Of a DNA stretch of 64,000 nt, positions 27,923 through 36,763 are shown piece after piece. A program made the translations under genes and the position numbers. Source of the DNA: Spirosoma profusum (GTDB taxonomy: Bacteria; Bacteroidota; Bacteroidia; Cytophagales; Spirosomataceae); the NCBI RefSeq assembly GCF_014699005.1, contig NZ_JACWZY010000031.1, positions 1-64,000 of the forward strand, read 5' to 3'. The notes below the pieces were generated by a model. That model searched no databases, was not told the origin of the DNA, and saw only the letters and a list, made by a program, of their open reading frames with translations. Within the stretch, counting starts at the first letter, position 1, and every line of letters begins with the position of its first letter.

Positions 27923-27961
27923 AAAATAAGAAAGCCGACAATACGTCGGCTTTCTTATTTT
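27923..27961 (-). terminator. Perfect 17-bp terminator hairpin after leuS
   Basis: aaaataagaaagccgac (27923-27939) and its exact complement (27945-27961) enclose a 5-nt loop. Read on the minus strand it is a GC stem flanked by A and T tracts, ending leuS transcription and lying 25 nt before the MFS fusion start. Confidence 0.82.
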
Positions 27962-27987
27962 CAAATTATGAATTGATTGTCAAGGTC

Positions 27988-28054
27988 GTAGCCTGGACGT
28001 CCACGGCCGGGTATAATAGATTTATTTTCGCCCGGACGTGGACGTCCAGGCTAC
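27988..28054. repeat. 24-bp inverted repeat at the leuS stop
   Basis: The arms 27988-28011 and 28031-28054 (gtagcctggacgtccacg...) have one mismatch. The right arm reaches the first base of the leuS stop codon. Together with the next hairpin it makes a double structure in one gap. Confidence 0.88.
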
Positions 28055-30858
28055 TATATCACTACGTTCACGATTCGTTTGGGTACTACTACCACTTTTT
28101 TGGGTGTTTTTCCGTCGAGCCATTTCTGCACGATTTCGTCGGCCAATACTTCCCGTTCGATTTCGGTAGCCGCCCGGTCGATGGCGAAACTGATGGTGGT
28201 ACGTACTTTTCCGTTAATCTGAATCGGATACTCAAAGGCGTCCTCAACCAGGTATGCCGGATTGAAAGTCGGGAACTGCGCTTTCGAAATAGAACCCGGT
28301 TCGTTACCCAAAGCCGCCCACAATTCTTCGGTGACATGGGGCGCATAAGGAGACAGAATCAAAACCAAATCCTGCAAAACAGACCGTTTGTGGCAATTTA
28401 AGGTCGACAATTCATTCACACAGACCATGAACGCACTTACCGACGTATTGAATGAGTAAGCTTCGATGTCGCTTTGTGCTTTCTGTATGGTCTTGTGCAG
28501 AATTTTTAACTCGGCGGGAGTTGGTTGCTCATCCGTCACAATCCACGAACTAGAACCGTCTAGGTTGTCCTTGTAGAATAACCGCCAGAATTTGCGAATG
28601 AAGCGATACACGCCGTCGATGCCGTTGGTATTCCAGGGTTTCGCCTGCTCAAGCGGCCCCAGAAACATCTCGTACATACGTAGTACGTCGGCCCCGTATC
28701 GGCCAGATACATCATCTGGATTTACAACGTTGAAATATCGTTTTGACATCTTTTCAACGACACTACCACAGATGTATTTGCCATTTTCTAATATGAATTC
28801 GGCATTTCGATAGTCTGGTAACCAGTTTTTGAATGCTTCGGTATCTAATACATCGTTTTCTACGATGTTTACATCAACATGCAACTCGGTTGTTTCATAT
28901 TGATCTTTCAACCCAAATGAAACAAAAACCGGCGTCTTACCTGCACCTTCAGAAGATTTTAGTCTGTAAATAATCATTGACCTCCCCTGAATCATCCCCT
29001 GGTTGATGAGCTTTTTGAACGGCTCTTCCTGCGGTACGTAGCCCCGGTCTTTCAGGAATTTATTCCAGAAACGACTGTATAAAAGGTGGCCCGTTGCGTG
29101 CTCGGTGCCGCCGATGTACAGATCTACGTTTTGCCAGTAATTAATGGCTTCTTTGCTAGCGAATGCCGAATCGTTTTGCGGGTCCATGTACCTATACCAG
29201 TAAAACGACGAACCAGCCCAACCGGGCATGGTGCTCAGTTCGTAGTCGTAGATACCTTTGTATTTCCAGCCCTCAGCACGGCCCAGCGGTGGTTCGCCCG
29301 TTTCGGTTGGAAGGTATTTGTCGATGGCGGGCAATTCCAATGGCAGATCGCTTTCTTCAATCAAATACGGTAAACCTTCTCTGAAATACACCGGCACGGG
29401 TTCACCCCAATACCGCTGGCGACTGAACACAGCATCGCGCATCCGGTAATTTACTTTCCCACGGCCTAACTCACCATCTTCCAGCCAGCTAATCAACGCG
29501 GGAACGGCTTGTTGATACGTCATACCGTCGATGATACCCGAATTGATATAACGGCCTTCCTTCGTATTATCGGCCTGTTTGTCAGTATCTTTTTGAGCAT
29601 CCAGAATCGGGATGATGGGCAAGCCGAATTGCATTGCAAACGTCCAGTCGCGTTGATCGCCCGATGGTACAGCCATTACGGCACCCGTACCATAACCGGC
29701 CAATACGTAATCAGCCAGATAAATAGGCACTTTCTCGCCGTTGACCGGATTGATGCAGTAACTGCCCGCAAACACACCCGAAACCGTTTTTGTATCGGAC
29801 ATACGGTCGCGTTCGGAACGTAGCTTGGCCGCGCTCACGTAGGCGTCTACGGCTTCGCGTTGATCAGGCGTAGTCAATTGCGGAACCAGCTCATGTTCAG
29901 GGGCCAACACCATGAACGTAACGCCATAAATTGTATCGACGCGCGTCGTAAATACTTCGATGATAGCTGAAGAATTTTCAACGGCAAACTTCACCGAAGC
30001 CCCAATGCTTTTACCAATCCAGTTACGTTGCTGCTCTTTCAGCGATTCGGTCCAGTCGATGGTGTCCAAGCCAGTCAGCAAACGGTCGGCGTAGGCGGTG
30101 ATACGCATCATCCATTGACGCATCAATTTTTGCTCTACTGGATAACCACCCCGTTCTGATACGCCGTCTTTTACTTCGTCGTTGGCCAACACAGTACCCA
30201 AAGCAGGACACCAGTTCACGACCGCATCGGCCAGATACGTCAGGCGATATTTTAACGTGATTTCGTACGATTCCTTCGCCGACATAGCATTCCATTCGGC
30301 AGCTGTGAACGACGTAACGTCGTCATCACAGACGGCGTTTACGTCGGTGGTGCCATTGGTGGCAAATTTATGTTGCAGGGTTTCAATGGGTTCGGCCCGG
30401 TCGGTATCGCGGTTGTACCACGACCGGAACAATTCCATGAAAATCCACTGGGTCCATTTGTAAAAAGCTGGGTCTGAGGTACGTACTTCGCGAGTCCAGT
30501 CGTAGCTAAATCCGATGTTTTTCAACTGCTCCATGTAGCGTTGCCGATTCTGTTCAGTCGTAATGGCCGGGTGCTGCCCCGTCTGGATAGCGTACTGTTC
30601 AGCCGGAAGCCCGAACGAATCGAAACCCATCGGGTGCAGTACGTTAAATCCTTTCAGGCGTTTATACCGCGACACAATGTCCGAAGCAATATAACCCAGC
30701 GGGTGCCCCACGTGAAGCCCTGCCCCCGACGGATATGGAAACATATCCAGGACGTAGTATTTCGGCTTGGCAGTTTGTTCGTCGGGCTTAAACGTATCGT
30801 GATTATCCCAGAAGTCCTGCCAGTATTTTTCAACTTTCGAGTGGTTGTAGTCGGCCAT
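28054..30858 (-). CDS. leuS: Leucine-tRNA ligase
   Basis: A 934-residue class Ia aminoacyl-tRNA synthetase. The HIGH-type motif is HVGHPLGY (about residue 49-56), preceded by [10 protein letters not shown]. The KMSKS motif is in [10 protein letters not shown]. The editing CP1 domain with [21 protein letters not shown], an anticodon-binding domain and the short C-terminal domain are all present. It charges tRNA-Leu. An inverted repeat at 30863-30914 begins 5 nt upstream of its start codon, and a double hairpin follows its stop. The length is normal for Bacteroidota. Confidence 0.98.
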   Translation of the reverse strand: MADYNHSKVEKYWQDFWDNHDTFKPDEQTAKPKYYVLDMFPYPSGAGLHVGHPLGYIASDIVSRYKRLKGFNVLHPMGFDSFGLPAEQYAIQTGQHPAITTEQNRQRYMEQLKNIGFSYDWTREVRTSDPAFYKWTQWIFMELFRSWYNRDTDRAEPIETLQHKFATNGTTDVNAVCDDDVTSFTAAEWNAMSAKESYEITLKYRLTYLADAVVNWCPALGTVLANDEVKDGVSERGGYPVEQKLMRQWMMRITAYADRLLTGLDTIDWTESLKEQQRNWIGKSIGASVKFAVENSSAIIEVFTTRVDTIYGVTFMVLAPEHELVPQLTTPDQREAVDAYVSAAKLRSERDRMSDTKTVSGVFAGSYCINPVNGEKVPIYLADYVLAGYGTGAVMAVPSGDQRDWTFAMQFGLPIIPILDAQKDTDKQADNTKEGRYINSGIIDGMTYQQAVPALISWLEDGELGRGKVNYRMRDAVFSRQRYWGEPVPVYFREGLPYLIEESDLPLELPAIDKYLPTETGEPPLGRAEGWKYKGIYDYELSTMPGWAGSSFYWYRYMDPQNDSAFASKEAINYWQNVDLYIGGTEHATGHLLYSRFWNKFLKDRGYVPQEEPFKKLINQGMIQGRSMIIYRLKSSEGAGKTPVFVSFGLKDQYETTELHVDVNIVENDVLDTEAFKNWLPDYRNAEFILENGKYICGSVVEKMSKRYFNVVNPDDVSGRYGADVLRMYEMFLGPLEQAKPWNTNGIDGVYRFIRKFWRLFYKDNLDGSSSWIVTDEQPTPAELKILHKTIQKAQSDIEAYSFNTSVSAFMVCVNELSTLNCHKRSVLQDLVLILSPYAPHVTEELWAALGNEPGSISKAQFPTFNPAYLVEDAFEYPIQINGKVRTTISFAIDRAATEIEREVLADEIVQKWLDGKTPKKVVVVPKRIVNVVI

Positions 30859-30862
30859 GTTG

Positions 30863-30914
30863 GTAACGCGGCTGGAAGGCCGCTAAATTCAATGCGGCTT
30901 TTCAGCCGCGTTAC
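30863..30914. repeat. 21-bp inverted repeat directly upstream of leuS
   Basis: The arms 30863-30883 and 30894-30914 (gtaacgcggctg...) pair with two mismatches around a 10-nt loop. It begins only 5 nt before the leuS start codon, so if transcribed it would fold next to the translation start. Confidence 0.8.
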
Positions 30915-30988
30915 TAATTTTTGCAAAAATAGCCGTTTAGAGAGACTTTTGCCCATCGCCACCAAAGAGATACTGCCAATTCCTCGAA

Positions 30989-32827
30989 ATGAGTCAGGAG
31001 CAAACCTTTCTTCGTCCACACCAAACCGGCTCGTCTGTATCTACGTGGTGGCAGTCCGTCTGGTTTTGGGCTTTTACGTTAGGCGTCCTGACCACTCTAC
31101 TGACTGCATGGCCGGTGGGTAATTTCCAGGTTCCGCTCTCCGATGGCTACGACACTGACCAGTACGAATACGTAGGTTATTTTTTCGGGAAGAACCTCAG
31201 TCTGTGGCCGTTTCCTCAACTGAATCTGGTCAATACACAAACGTTTTACCCGTATGGCACTAATCAGGTTTTTCTGGACTGGGGCTTCGAGCGGGATTAT
31301 TGGTATGGGTTCTGTTACCGGTTGTTCGACGGCCCCGGTCCCTATCTGCAGTTCTATTACGTATATAGTCTGGTCGTTACGTCGGTGGGTACGTTCCTGC
31401 TGCTACGTTCCCGATTTGGCTTGGTGAAGTCGGCGGTGGCCGGGTTGATTGTCTCGATATTCAACTTTTACGCCCTCTGGAAATTCCCCATTCACATGAA
31501 CGTCTGCGTAGCGCACTGGACGGTTTTGTGCATGGTTGCTACGTATCGACTGCTGCTGGACGTAGTACAGAAAAACCCAATTTCGCTAACGTACTGGCTG
31601 CTTTGTGGCTGGCTGCACATTCAGATTCTTGGACAGGAACTCGCTTACGTAGCGGGTTATGCGCTGATGTTCACAGCACTTACCTGGCCTGTGTTGGCGG
31701 TAGTTTTGTATCGCCGTTTTCCGGTTGTCAGCGAGTGGCCAACGCAATTGCTTCGCTACATTCGGAATGAATTTCGGCAACATAAAACCAGCGTTGCTAC
31801 GTTGCTCTTCCTGATTGGTTTAAGCCTCTGGTTGTACTTCCCACTCACGCTGCAAATCGCGTTGACAGCCTGGCAATTCAACTTCGACAACGTAACAACT
31901 ATACCTTCCTGGTCGCATCCGCTACGTCTGTTACTACCTCATCTACCCGGCCTCGACAGTTACGCCATGCCTTACCAGCGTTGGTTGCGCGATACGTTCG
32001 AAAGCTACGCCCAGGGAAGTCCAGGACTTTATCTAACACTGTTAGGTATTTTCGGATGGTGGCAAATTCGCCGGAATATCGCCCTTTGGCTACCAATCGT
32101 GTTGATGTTGGTACTGTGTTTGTTGTATCATCCCGTACTGGTGCCATCGCTTAAATTGTTTCCCTGGTTTAGCTTCAATCGGCATGGGGGGCGGGCGTCA
32201 TTGGTGTACCCGATTCTCCTTTGTTTGCTGGCCTTGCCGGTTCAATGGCCTCGCCAACGTATCGGTAAAATCGTTGCTACGTTTCTGCTGGTGTTGATGT
32301 GTCTGGAGTGGTACACGAGCTATTCACTACGTCTGGATGTACCGGTTAACGTAGTATCGGCAGGGGTGATACGTTATTGTGCGGTGATACGTCAACAACC
32401 GGGCGAAGCGGTGCTCGACTGGCCGTTCTGCACCGTTGGAGCCGATGGCACGGGTAACAAAGAAGGTCTTTGTCCGAATTATGACCAATTGAATGCCGTC
32501 TTTACATTCCGCCGGTTTTACGATAAAAGCGGAGTCGGTCAGTATTTCGGGCGGCTTCATCCCGACCAGATTCAACCCTTTCTGCGCGATGGCTGGCCCC
32601 AACTGCTTACCCCCGGCCGAAACTTCACCGATCAGGACTGGCACTTCATGGATCGCTTTCTTCGGAACAATCATTTCGCGGGAATTAATCTTTACCTTGA
32701 TTTACTGCCTCCGCAACAGATAGCTGGTTTTTACCAGCGATTTGGCAGACCAATTGCCGAGGCAAAATTCCCAGCCGCCGGGCATGTTGTGTTCATTCCG
32801 CTACGTCCTAAAAAAGAGGTGTTCTAA
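30989..32827 (+). CDS. Large polytopic membrane protein, GT-C-like
   Basis: A 612-residue protein with about 10-12 membrane helices. After the first helix comes an extracytoplasmic loop with SDGYDTDQYEYVGYFFGKN, and a large soluble C-terminal part (about 480-612) with CAVIRQQPGEAVLDWPFC and RFGRPIAEAKFPAAGHVVF. The arrangement (first loop with acidic residues, many helices, periplasmic C-terminal domain) resembles lipid-linked GT-C glycosyltransferases and related uncharacterised membrane proteins, but I cannot name the family. It diverges from leuS. Confidence 0.7.
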   Translation: MSQEQTFLRPHQTGSSVSTWWQSVWFWAFTLGVLTTLLTAWPVGNFQVPLSDGYDTDQYEYVGYFFGKNLSLWPFPQLNLVNTQTFYPYGTNQVFLDWGFERDYWYGFCYRLFDGPGPYLQFYYVYSLVVTSVGTFLLLRSRFGLVKSAVAGLIVSIFNFYALWKFPIHMNVCVAHWTVLCMVATYRLLLDVVQKNPISLTYWLLCGWLHIQILGQELAYVAGYALMFTALTWPVLAVVLYRRFPVVSEWPTQLLRYIRNEFRQHKTSVATLLFLIGLSLWLYFPLTLQIALTAWQFNFDNVTTIPSWSHPLRLLLPHLPGLDSYAMPYQRWLRDTFESYAQGSPGLYLTLLGIFGWWQIRRNIALWLPIVLMLVLCLLYHPVLVPSLKLFPWFSFNRHGGRASLVYPILLCLLALPVQWPRQRIGKIVATFLLVLMCLEWYTSYSLRLDVPVNVVSAGVIRYCAVIRQQPGEAVLDWPFCTVGADGTGNKEGLCPNYDQLNAVFTFRRFYDKSGVGQYFGRLHPDQIQPFLRDGWPQLLTPGRNFTDQDWHFMDRFLRNNHFAGINLYLDLLPPQQIAGFYQRFGRPIAEAKFPAAGHVVFIPLRPKKEVF

Positions 32828-33016
32828 CACAAGTCTGCAACGTTTTTTTCGTTTTTAACGTATTGTAAATATAGGTCCTGATGGTCTGATTATAGGGCCG
32901 TTTCGCTACGTTTTCGATTGACAATTCCTTTATTTTCCCCATCCAAAATCCAGTCTCCCGCATGAAGTAACGGTGTACGATTTCATTACTTTTTCCATCT
33001 ATTTCGTATTAAACAC

Positions 33017-34210
33017 ATGCGCCGTTTTACACCGCTTGCTACGTTTACCAACGTTGCTTTGGTTGGGCTTGCCATGCTTGGCTGTCAGTCAGATCAGGAA
33101 CTAACGCCCGCTAGCTTATCGACCGATTGTCTGGTCAAAGCCTCGTCCAACAATGGCGTTGCTATTGCGGGTTCGTATATCGTTACGTATCAGCCGAGCC
33201 AAACACTACCCACCGCTCCGGGTGCGCGATTGGCGGCCGTCGAAACCGCAGCCGAACAATTGCTGGCGAATCATCAAATGGTTAATTCATCGGTAGACGT
33301 ACTGGCTTCCGGCGAACAGACAACTTTTCTGGCGCACCTGACCGAAAGCGAGTCCCAAAAGTTAAAATTAGACCCGACCGTTACGTTGGTAGAACCCGAC
33401 CGGATCATGTCGATGTGTAGCTGCGTCGACGTAGCAACGACCTCTACGTTGACCTGGAACGTAAAGCAAACGGGCTATGGTCGGGGCGATTTACAAACGG
33501 GCAAAACCGTCTGGGTTATCGACACAGGCATCGACCTGGACCACCCCGATCTAAATGTGGACACTAAACGTAGCAAATCATTCATCAACGGAAACTCGTC
33601 GGCCGATGATGAAAATGGGCACGGTACACACGTAGCAGGAATTATTGGCGCAAAAAATAATGGCGTCGGTATAACGGGGATTGCGTCGGGTGCTACGTTG
33701 GTGGCACTACGGGTATTAGACGATGATGGTGATGGACGCTTATCCGGTATTATTCAGGCCGTTAACTGGGTAAACCAAAATGGTAAAGCGGGCGACGTAG
33801 TGAACATGAGTTTGGGGGGCGAAGGTACATCGGCCACACTCGAACGGGCGATTACGCAGGCCGCCAATTTGGGAATTTTGTTCGCTATTGCGGCTGGCAA
33901 TGAAAGCGCAAACGCCAACAGTTATTCGCCCGCCCGATTGAATCATTCCAACGTATTTACGGTGTCGGCCATGAATAATCTGAATCAATTTGCGTCGTTC
34001 TCCAATTTCGGCACCAGCGTCGATGTGTGCGCGTATGGCGTTCGCATTACGTCGACGTATAAAGATGGGCGCTACGCTACGTTGAGTGGTACGTCGATGG
34101 CGGCTCCACACGTAGCGGGTCTGTTGTACATACGAGGTAATGATTTTCCGACCCACGGCACCGTTACGGGCGATAAGGACGGGACGCCTGACCCAATGGC
34201 GGGCGAGTAA
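33017..34210 (+). CDS. S8-family (subtilisin-like) serine protease lipoprotein
   Basis: A 397-residue secreted protease. An N-terminal signal with lipobox (ALVGLAMLGCQS) is followed by an inhibitor I9-type propeptide (about 50-130, SYIVTYQPSQ) and the S8 catalytic domain. Catalytic residues are Asp169 (VIDTGIDLDHPDL), His202 (NGHGTHVAG) and Ser360 (LSGTSMAAPHVAG). The propeptide should be cut off after export. It is expected to act on the cell surface or in the periplasm as a general peptidase. It ends with a short polar tail and no sorting domain, and is followed by a perfect inverted repeat. Confidence 0.94.
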   Translation: MRRFTPLATFTNVALVGLAMLGCQSDQELTPASLSTDCLVKASSNNGVAIAGSYIVTYQPSQTLPTAPGARLAAVETAAEQLLANHQMVNSSVDVLASGEQTTFLAHLTESESQKLKLDPTVTLVEPDRIMSMCSCVDVATTSTLTWNVKQTGYGRGDLQTGKTVWVIDTGIDLDHPDLNVDTKRSKSFINGNSSADDENGHGTHVAGIIGAKNNGVGITGIASGATLVALRVLDDDGDGRLSGIIQAVNWVNQNGKAGDVVNMSLGGEGTSATLERAITQAANLGILFAIAAGNESANANSYSPARLNHSNVFTVSAMNNLNQFASFSNFGTSVDVCAYGVRITSTYKDGRYATLSGTSMAAPHVAGLLYIRGNDFPTHGTVTGDKDGTPDPMAGE

Positions 34211-34225
34211 GATACGGTATACAGC

Positions 34226-34317
34226 TTTTTGTCATTCTGAGGCACGAAGAATCTTGAGGTCTCCTAATTCTAATGTGAAGAAACGTTAAGATTCTTCGTG
34301 CCTCAGAATGACAAAAA
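34226..34317. repeat. Perfect 30-bp inverted repeat (gtcattctgagg family)
   Basis: The arms 34226-34255 and 34288-34317 are exact complements with T5/A5 ends and contain gtcattctgaggcacgaaga. The topA-side copy at 14432 reads gtcattctgaggagcgaaga. The two-base change (ag to ca) is present in both arms of each copy, so the arms stay matched. Confidence 0.92.
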
Positions 34318-34352
34318 AACGGTTATCAGCTTGAAACCTGCTAACCGTTTTT
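34316..34352 (+). terminator. Intrinsic terminator before the Crp gene
   Basis: aaaacggtta (34316-34325) and taaccgtttt (34342-34351) pair and are followed by T. It partly overlaps the A-tail of the long repeat. A further small dyad, gcgtt/aacgc (34353-34365), touches the Crp-family start codon. Confidence 0.65.
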
Positions 34353-34365
34353 GCGTTTTTAACGC

Positions 34366-34938
34366 ATGACGCCCCTCGAACAACTCCGCCAGAAACTAGA
34401 TACGTTGACGCAGCAATCTGACGCAGACTGGCAACTATTCACACCAATTGTTGAATCTGTTACGTATTCCAAAAATGATTTTCTGATTCAGGAAGGCCAG
34501 GTCGAGCGATACATTTATTACGTAGTGGACGGTATGGTTCGGCTGTTCCTAAATGCCAATGGCAAAGACGTATCACTCGACTTCATTTTCAGCAACGACT
34601 TTGTATCGGCCTATTCTTCGTTTCTGACGGGACAACCTACGGAATTTAACGTACAGGCACTCACTGACGTAACGGCGCTACGTTTCAGTCGTACAAATCT
34701 GCTGAACCTCTACCAACACTCGCACACCGCCGAACGTATCGGACGCTTGATTGCGGAGCAGGCATTTCTACGGAAAACCCGTCGCGAAGTACAGTTTCTG
34801 ACGAGTAACGCCAAGCAGCGCTACGTTCAGTTGCTCGAACAGAATCCCACGTTGGTGCAGACTATTTCCGTCCGACATCTGGCTTCCTATCTCGGCATCG
34901 AGCCCGAAAGCCTGAGCCGCATCCGGCGGGAAGTTTGA
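34366..34938 (+). CDS. Crp/Fnr-family transcriptional regulator
   Basis: A 190-residue protein with an N-terminal cyclic-nucleotide-binding-like domain (about 20-115, YYVVDGMVRLFLNANGKDVS) and a compact C-terminal winged helix (SVRHLASYLGIEPESLSRIR). No Fe-S cysteines are seen. Members of this Bacteroidota subgroup regulate neighbouring small genes, so the DoxX-like gene 75 nt downstream is a possible target. The ligand is unknown. Confidence 0.87.
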   Translation: MTPLEQLRQKLDTLTQQSDADWQLFTPIVESVTYSKNDFLIQEGQVERYIYYVVDGMVRLFLNANGKDVSLDFIFSNDFVSAYSSFLTGQPTEFNVQALTDVTALRFSRTNLLNLYQHSHTAERIGRLIAEQAFLRKTRREVQFLTSNAKQRYVQLLEQNPTLVQTISVRHLASYLGIEPESLSRIRREV

Positions 34939-34941
34939 TTT

Positions 34942-34957
34942 ACTAACAAATGTTAGT
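34942..34957. promoter_or_regulatory. Perfect 16-nt palindrome, candidate repressor operator
   Basis: actaaca-aa-tgttagt is a perfect dyad with 7-bp arms, 4 nt after the Crp-family stop and 57 nt before the DoxX-like ATG. Sites of this form are typical for TetR-type repressors. A possible -7 element gaactttg (34979-34986) lies 21 nt downstream, so the dyad would overlap the -33 region. Confidence 0.5.
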
Positions 34958-35013
34958 GGATAGCCTTTTAACCCATTGGAACTTTGCCTTACAAATCAAT
35001 AACAAATACGACT

Positions 35014-35463
35014 ATGGCATTCTTCCTTGGTTTAGTATCGTTTGGCGCCCTGTTCTACGGAATCGGCTGGCTCACTCAATCTCCTTACTTATTAAATCTT
35101 CACAATGATGCGCTGTTGGCTGCAACGACGATGTTCGTTTTGATTGGCCTTTCGCATTTGCGGAAACCGGAAGGACTTATGTATATGATTCCGGGCTTTC
35201 TACCGAATCCGCGCCTGCTGATTCTGCTATCGGGCGTGGCCGAAATTATCCTGGCGATTGGTCTGCTTTTTCCGGCAACCCGCTTTCTGGCGGCCTGGGG
35301 GCTTATTGTGCTATTGATTGCCATCTTTCCGGCCAATATCAACGTAGCAGTCAACAACCTGCCTCCTCCGGGAGGTTTACCGGCCAAACCGTGGTACGTC
35401 TGGTCGCGACTATTGTTTCAACCTGTCTATATCATCTGGATCTGGTACGCGGCTTTGCTCTGA
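35014..35463 (+). CDS. DoxX-like membrane protein
   Basis: A 149-residue protein from ATG 35014 (MAFFLGLVSFGALFYGIGWL); a TTG ten codons earlier is possible but less likely. Four hydrophobic segments and the motif PRLLILLSGVAEIILAIGLL place it in the DoxX-like group. Its GC-rich codons match the native genes, unlike the DoxX-like gene at 7828. It follows a Crp-family gene and a strong palindrome, which suggests tight induction, possibly by quinone or phenolic stress as for other DoxX-type genes (inference). Confidence 0.75.
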   Translation: MAFFLGLVSFGALFYGIGWLTQSPYLLNLHNDALLAATTMFVLIGLSHLRKPEGLMYMIPGFLPNPRLLILLSGVAEIILAIGLLFPATRFLAAWGLIVLLIAIFPANINVAVNNLPPPGGLPAKPWYVWSRLLFQPVYIIWIWYAALL

Positions 35464-35615
35464 ACATTACTGGATTTAAAGAACTGTTTAACGGGCTAAT
35501 TTTGCATTGTCGGTATATAAATGTCCATTTTCCTCAGATTCCTTCGATATTTTGAACTATGAAAATCTAGTCTGGCTTTACAGTATAGTAACTATGCTCA
35601 CGTTTAGCTTCAATT

Positions 35616-36608
35616 ATGCTTGATTCCTTGTTTGGTGCCCCAGAAATAGATATTCATACTATTACTAATCTTGAAAAAGGCATACCTAATATTATCCTTT
35701 GGGCTGTTCCGGTTATGCTCTTCTTTACGGTTATCGAGATGATCGTAACGTATTATCAGGAGAAAGACTACTATGAAAAGAAGGAAACGATTGGTTCTAT
35801 TCTCGTGGGTATTGGCAGTCTTATTGTAAGTGCTGCGCTTAAAGCAAGCCTGCTTTATTTATTCATTTGGCTATACAACCTACTCCCATGGCGAATGGCC
35901 CTCTCCTGGTGGACGCTCCTACCCTGCTACGTTATTTATGATTTCTTTAGCTACCTGGCCCATCGCGTATCGCACGAACAACGATTTTGGTGGGCGACCC
36001 ACGTAGTGCATCATACAGGTGAGCACTACAACCTGACGGTTTCTTACCGGCTAAGCTGGGTTCAGCATTTCAAACTTATCTTCTTTATTCCGGTAGCGCT
36101 GATCGGCTTTCACCCCATCATTTTTTTTGTGACGAACCAAATTGCTGTCCTGTTTCAATTCTGGGTACATACAGAATACATTCGCCGGATGCCTGCCTGG
36201 ATTGAATACATTTTTGCGACTCCATCGAATCACCGCGTTCATCATGGCTCTCAGGAAAAATACATCGATAAAAATTTTGGAGCAACATTCATTTTCTGGG
36301 ATCGGCTTTTCGGTACGTTTCAGCCTGAAGAAGAACAGGTTATTTATGGCATCACAACGAATATTGAAAATAAAGCCAATCCTTTATTGATTAATTTTCA
36401 GGAGTTTATCGATATCGTGAACGATGTACGATCCGCAAAAGGGCTGCGCCGTAAACTGTATTTTATTTTTGGGAGCCCAATCGCAATTGCCGAAGAAAAA
36501 AAGCGACTGGAAAACCAGGTTCAATTGACGGATCGGAAACGGATGGATTATCAACCAGATTCAACTGCCTCTGTTCCAATAAATATTGGTTTACAAACTG
36601 AAAAGTAA
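35616..36608 (+). CDS. Sterol desaturase / fatty acid hydroxylase family protein
   Basis: A 330-residue di-iron membrane hydroxylase. The histidine clusters are visible: HRVSHEQRFWWATHVVHH (about residue 111-128) and later NHRVHHGSQEKY, with membrane segments between (FTVIEMIVTYY, LIVSAALKASLLYLFIWLY, FKLIFFIPVALIG). It would hydroxylate a lipid acyl chain or an isoprenoid. The substrate cannot be named from sequence. The C-terminal 40 residues are polar and poorly conserved in type. Confidence 0.9.
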   Translation: MLDSLFGAPEIDIHTITNLEKGIPNIILWAVPVMLFFTVIEMIVTYYQEKDYYEKKETIGSILVGIGSLIVSAALKASLLYLFIWLYNLLPWRMALSWWTLLPCYVIYDFFSYLAHRVSHEQRFWWATHVVHHTGEHYNLTVSYRLSWVQHFKLIFFIPVALIGFHPIIFFVTNQIAVLFQFWVHTEYIRRMPAWIEYIFATPSNHRVHHGSQEKYIDKNFGATFIFWDRLFGTFQPEEEQVIYGITTNIENKANPLLINFQEFIDIVNDVRSAKGLRRKLYFIFGSPIAIAEEKKRLENQVQLTDRKRMDYQPDSTASVPINIGLQTEK

Positions 36609-36646
36609 ATGATTTAGCAGGTGCAACCGTGATACTAAATCATTTA

Positions 36647-36678
36647 TTTGTTTTACCCCTATCGCATACGTATCTTTG
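36647..36678 (+). promoter_or_regulatory. Strong Bacteroidota promoter for the TauE/SafE gene
   Basis: tttg (36647-36650), 20 nt, tatctttg (36671-36678): an exact match to TTTG-N20-TAnnTTTG. Transcription would begin near 36685, about 80 nt before the start codon. Confidence 0.7.
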
Positions 36679-36693
36679 TAGCTTGACATATTG

Positions 36694-36721
36694 AAAAACG
36701 GCACAATGAAGTGCCGTTTTT
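36694..36721 (+). terminator. Terminator-shaped hairpin in the TauE/SafE leader
   Basis: aaaaacggcac (36694-36704) and gtgccgttttt (36711-36721) pair perfectly over 11 bp with a 6-nt loop, ending in a T-tract. It lies between the predicted start of transcription and the coding start at 36764, so it may attenuate this gene as well as stop upstream reading. Confidence 0.7.
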
Positions 36722-36763
36722 CATAAAGAAAATAATCTATTAATTCTATAGGTTTTATACCTT

